A stretch of 64,000 bases of DNA from Ecdyonurus torrentis (Eukaryota > Arthropoda > Insecta > Ephemeroptera > Heptageniidae): the NCBI GenBank assembly GCA_949318235.1, contig OX439129.1, positions 1,798,001-1,862,000 on the forward strand. Reading direction: 5' to 3'. Below the pieces are notes generated by a model. The model made no database searches, was not told the origin of the DNA, and saw only the letters and a list, made by a program, of their open reading frames with translations. Shown piece by piece: positions 63,040 through 64,000 of the stretch (its first letter is position 1; each line of letters starts with the position of its first letter). The translations under genes were made by a program, and so were the position numbers.

Positions 63040-64000
63040 CTCGATTATCTCAAAAACTATAAGAGTTAAATTTTTTTTAAGTAGCACCATTAGATTTGGC
63101 GCATTTTTTCACATAAGAATCACTGCTTATTTACTTGATTACATGAACTTTTGTTTTCAGATTAAAAACTCGATTATCTCAAAAACTATTAGAGTTAAAA
63201 TTTTTTAATTAGCACCATTGAATTCTGCGCATTTTTTTACATAAGAATCACTCCTTATTTACTTGATTACATGAACTTTTGTTTACAGATTAAAAACTCG
63301 ATTATCTCAAAAACTATAAGTGTTAAAATTTTTTAAGTAGTACCATTAAATTCTGCGCATTTTTTCACATAAGAATCACTCTTCATTTACTTGATTACAT
63401 GAACTTTTGTTTACAGAATATAAACTCGATTATCTCAAAAACTATGAGTGTTAAAATTTTTTAATTAGCACCATTAGCTTCGCCGCATTTTTTCACATAA
63501 GAATCAGTCCTTATTTACTTGATTACATGAACTTTTGTTTACAGAATAAAAACTCGATTATCTCAAAAACTATAAGTGTTAAAATTTTTTAAGTAGCACC
63601 ATTGAATTCTGCGCATTTTTTCACATAAAAATCACTCCTCATTTACTTGATTACATGAACTTTTGTTTACAGTATAAAAACTCGATTATCTCAAAAACTA
63701 TAAAAGTTAAATTTTTTTAATTGGCACCATTAGATTCGCTGCATTTTTTCACATAAGAATCACTCTTCATTTACTTGATTACATGAACTTTTGTTTACAG
63801 ATTAAAAACTCGATTATTTCAAAAACTATAAGAGTTAAATTTTTTTAAGTAGCACCATTGGATTTGGCGCATTTTTTCACATAAGAATCACTCCTCATTT
63901 ACTTGATTACATGAACTTTTGTTTACAGAATAAAAACTCGATTATCTCAAAAACTATGAGTGTTAAAATTTTTTAAGTAGCACCATTGAATTCTGCGCAT
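63040..64000 (+). repeat. Partial HOR at the window end
   Basis: O-M-G-H-I-Jd-K and part of L2 are present. The window ends before the position that would show whether this is an 11-mer, as a third super-HOR round would predict, or a 14-mer. The 16-mer is excluded, because Jd follows the first I. Confidence 0.85.

Larger units (their letters stand above)
1..64000 (+). repeat. Tandem satellite array, ~128-bp monomer, about 501 copies
   Basis: The whole window is a continuous head-to-tail satellite. The motif ctcgattat recurs every 127-128 bases from 122 to the end, and the constant stretch acttgattacatgaac recurs with it. No inversion, gap, transposon or unique sequence was seen, and both window ends lie inside the array. 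Monomers carry stops in every frame of both strands, so the DNA is non-coding. Arrays of this kind belong to eukaryotic heterochromatin; whether this one is centromeric, pericentromeric or subtelomeric cannot be decided here. The species is not identifiable by eye. Confidence 0.98.
46696..64000 (+). repeat. Array domain 4: 1,788-bp HOR family with N and O monomers
   Basis: About 136 monomers. The marker pair is N, a 123-bp monomer with gaactttacag in place of gaacttttgtttacag, followed by O, a 129-bp monomer with an eight-T tract. The first N-O junction is at 48,993/48,994 and later ones are 1,788, 1,788, 1,403, 2,044, 1,788, 1,403, 2,044 and 1,788 bp apart. Jb, S and T are absent; Jc, Jd, L2 and A2 take their place. 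Confidence 0.88.

Noticed and set aside
1..64000. CRISPR array or bacterial repeat region
   Set aside because: The repeat unit is the whole 128-bp monomer, with no short constant repeat separated by unrelated spacers. The variable segments fall into a few recurring subtypes, and no cas-like gene is present.
1..64000. Transposon-derived terminal repeats or long terminal repeats
   Set aside because: I saw no inverted termini, target-site duplications or remnants of transposase or reverse transcriptase; all periodicity is explained by direct head-to-tail monomers.
1..64000. Replication origin or telomeric repeat
   Set aside because: The A/T-rich tracts are general features of the monomer, and no telomere-type short repeat (such as TTAGG or TTAGGG arrays) was seen at either end.
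1..64000. Assigning the satellite to a particular insect or other taxon
   Set aside because: The composition fits many invertebrates, but I do not recognise the monomer well enough to name a family, and a database search would be needed.
1..64000. A previously undescribed protein-coding or defence system
   Set aside because: No open frame of meaningful length exists on either strand, so there is nothing to support such a call here.

Overview
The window is one uninterrupted, gene-free block of tandem satellite DNA. From base 1 to base 64,000 it is a head-to-tail array of a roughly 128-bp, AT-rich monomer (about 27% G+C in a monomer counted by hand). By my tracing there are about 501 copies, all in the same orientation. 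I found no flanking unique sequence, inverted monomer, inserted transposon, RNA gene, CRISPR array or plausible coding region; stop codons occur in every frame within nearly every monomer. An array this long, with nested higher-order repeats (HORs), points to a eukaryotic nuclear chromosome, in pericentromeric, centromeric or other constitutive heterochromatin. The AT-rich character would fit an insect or other invertebrate, but I cannot name the taxon from the sequence.

Monomers are counted here from the near-invariant start ctcgattat. They fall into about a dozen founding subtypes, which I call A to L, plus a second generation of derived subtypes. Differences are concentrated in monomer positions of about 20-90 and at the last few bases. 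The segment from about position 90 through the monomer end into the next position 19 is nearly constant. The founding order A-B-C-D-E-F-G-H-I-J-K-L is seen intact once, at 11,762-13,297 (1,536 bp). The rest of the array is built from that order by duplication, deletion and monomer mosaicism.

I divide the array into four domains. Domain 1 (1-13,297) has HOR blocks of 22, 23, 12, 18, 17 and 12 monomers made from A-L. Domain 2 (13,298-21,999) is a 4,479-bp, 35-monomer super-repeat followed by a second copy lacking its last two monomers. Domain 3 (22,000-46,695) is built from derived subtypes Jb, S, T, M, HI and EG; it contains repeats at 1,024, 1,279, 1,407, 5,119 and 6,143 bp offsets. Domain 4 (46,696-64,000) is built from a 14-monomer, 1,788-bp HOR carrying a 5-bp-deleted monomer (N) and a 129-bp monomer (O). 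That HOR gave rise to 11-monomer (1,403 bp) and 16-monomer (2,044 bp) derivatives, and all three forms now sit in a 5,235-bp, 41-monomer super-repeat.

Shared private mutations let part of the duplication history be read, most clearly at 52.6-63.0 kb. Nothing in the window encodes a protein system. What is worth a second look is the layered repeat architecture, the split between constant and variable parts of the monomer, and the way subtypes alternate between AATAAA, ATTAAA and TATAAA motifs at one site. The subtype letters are my own labels, and all calls come from reading by eye without alignment software.
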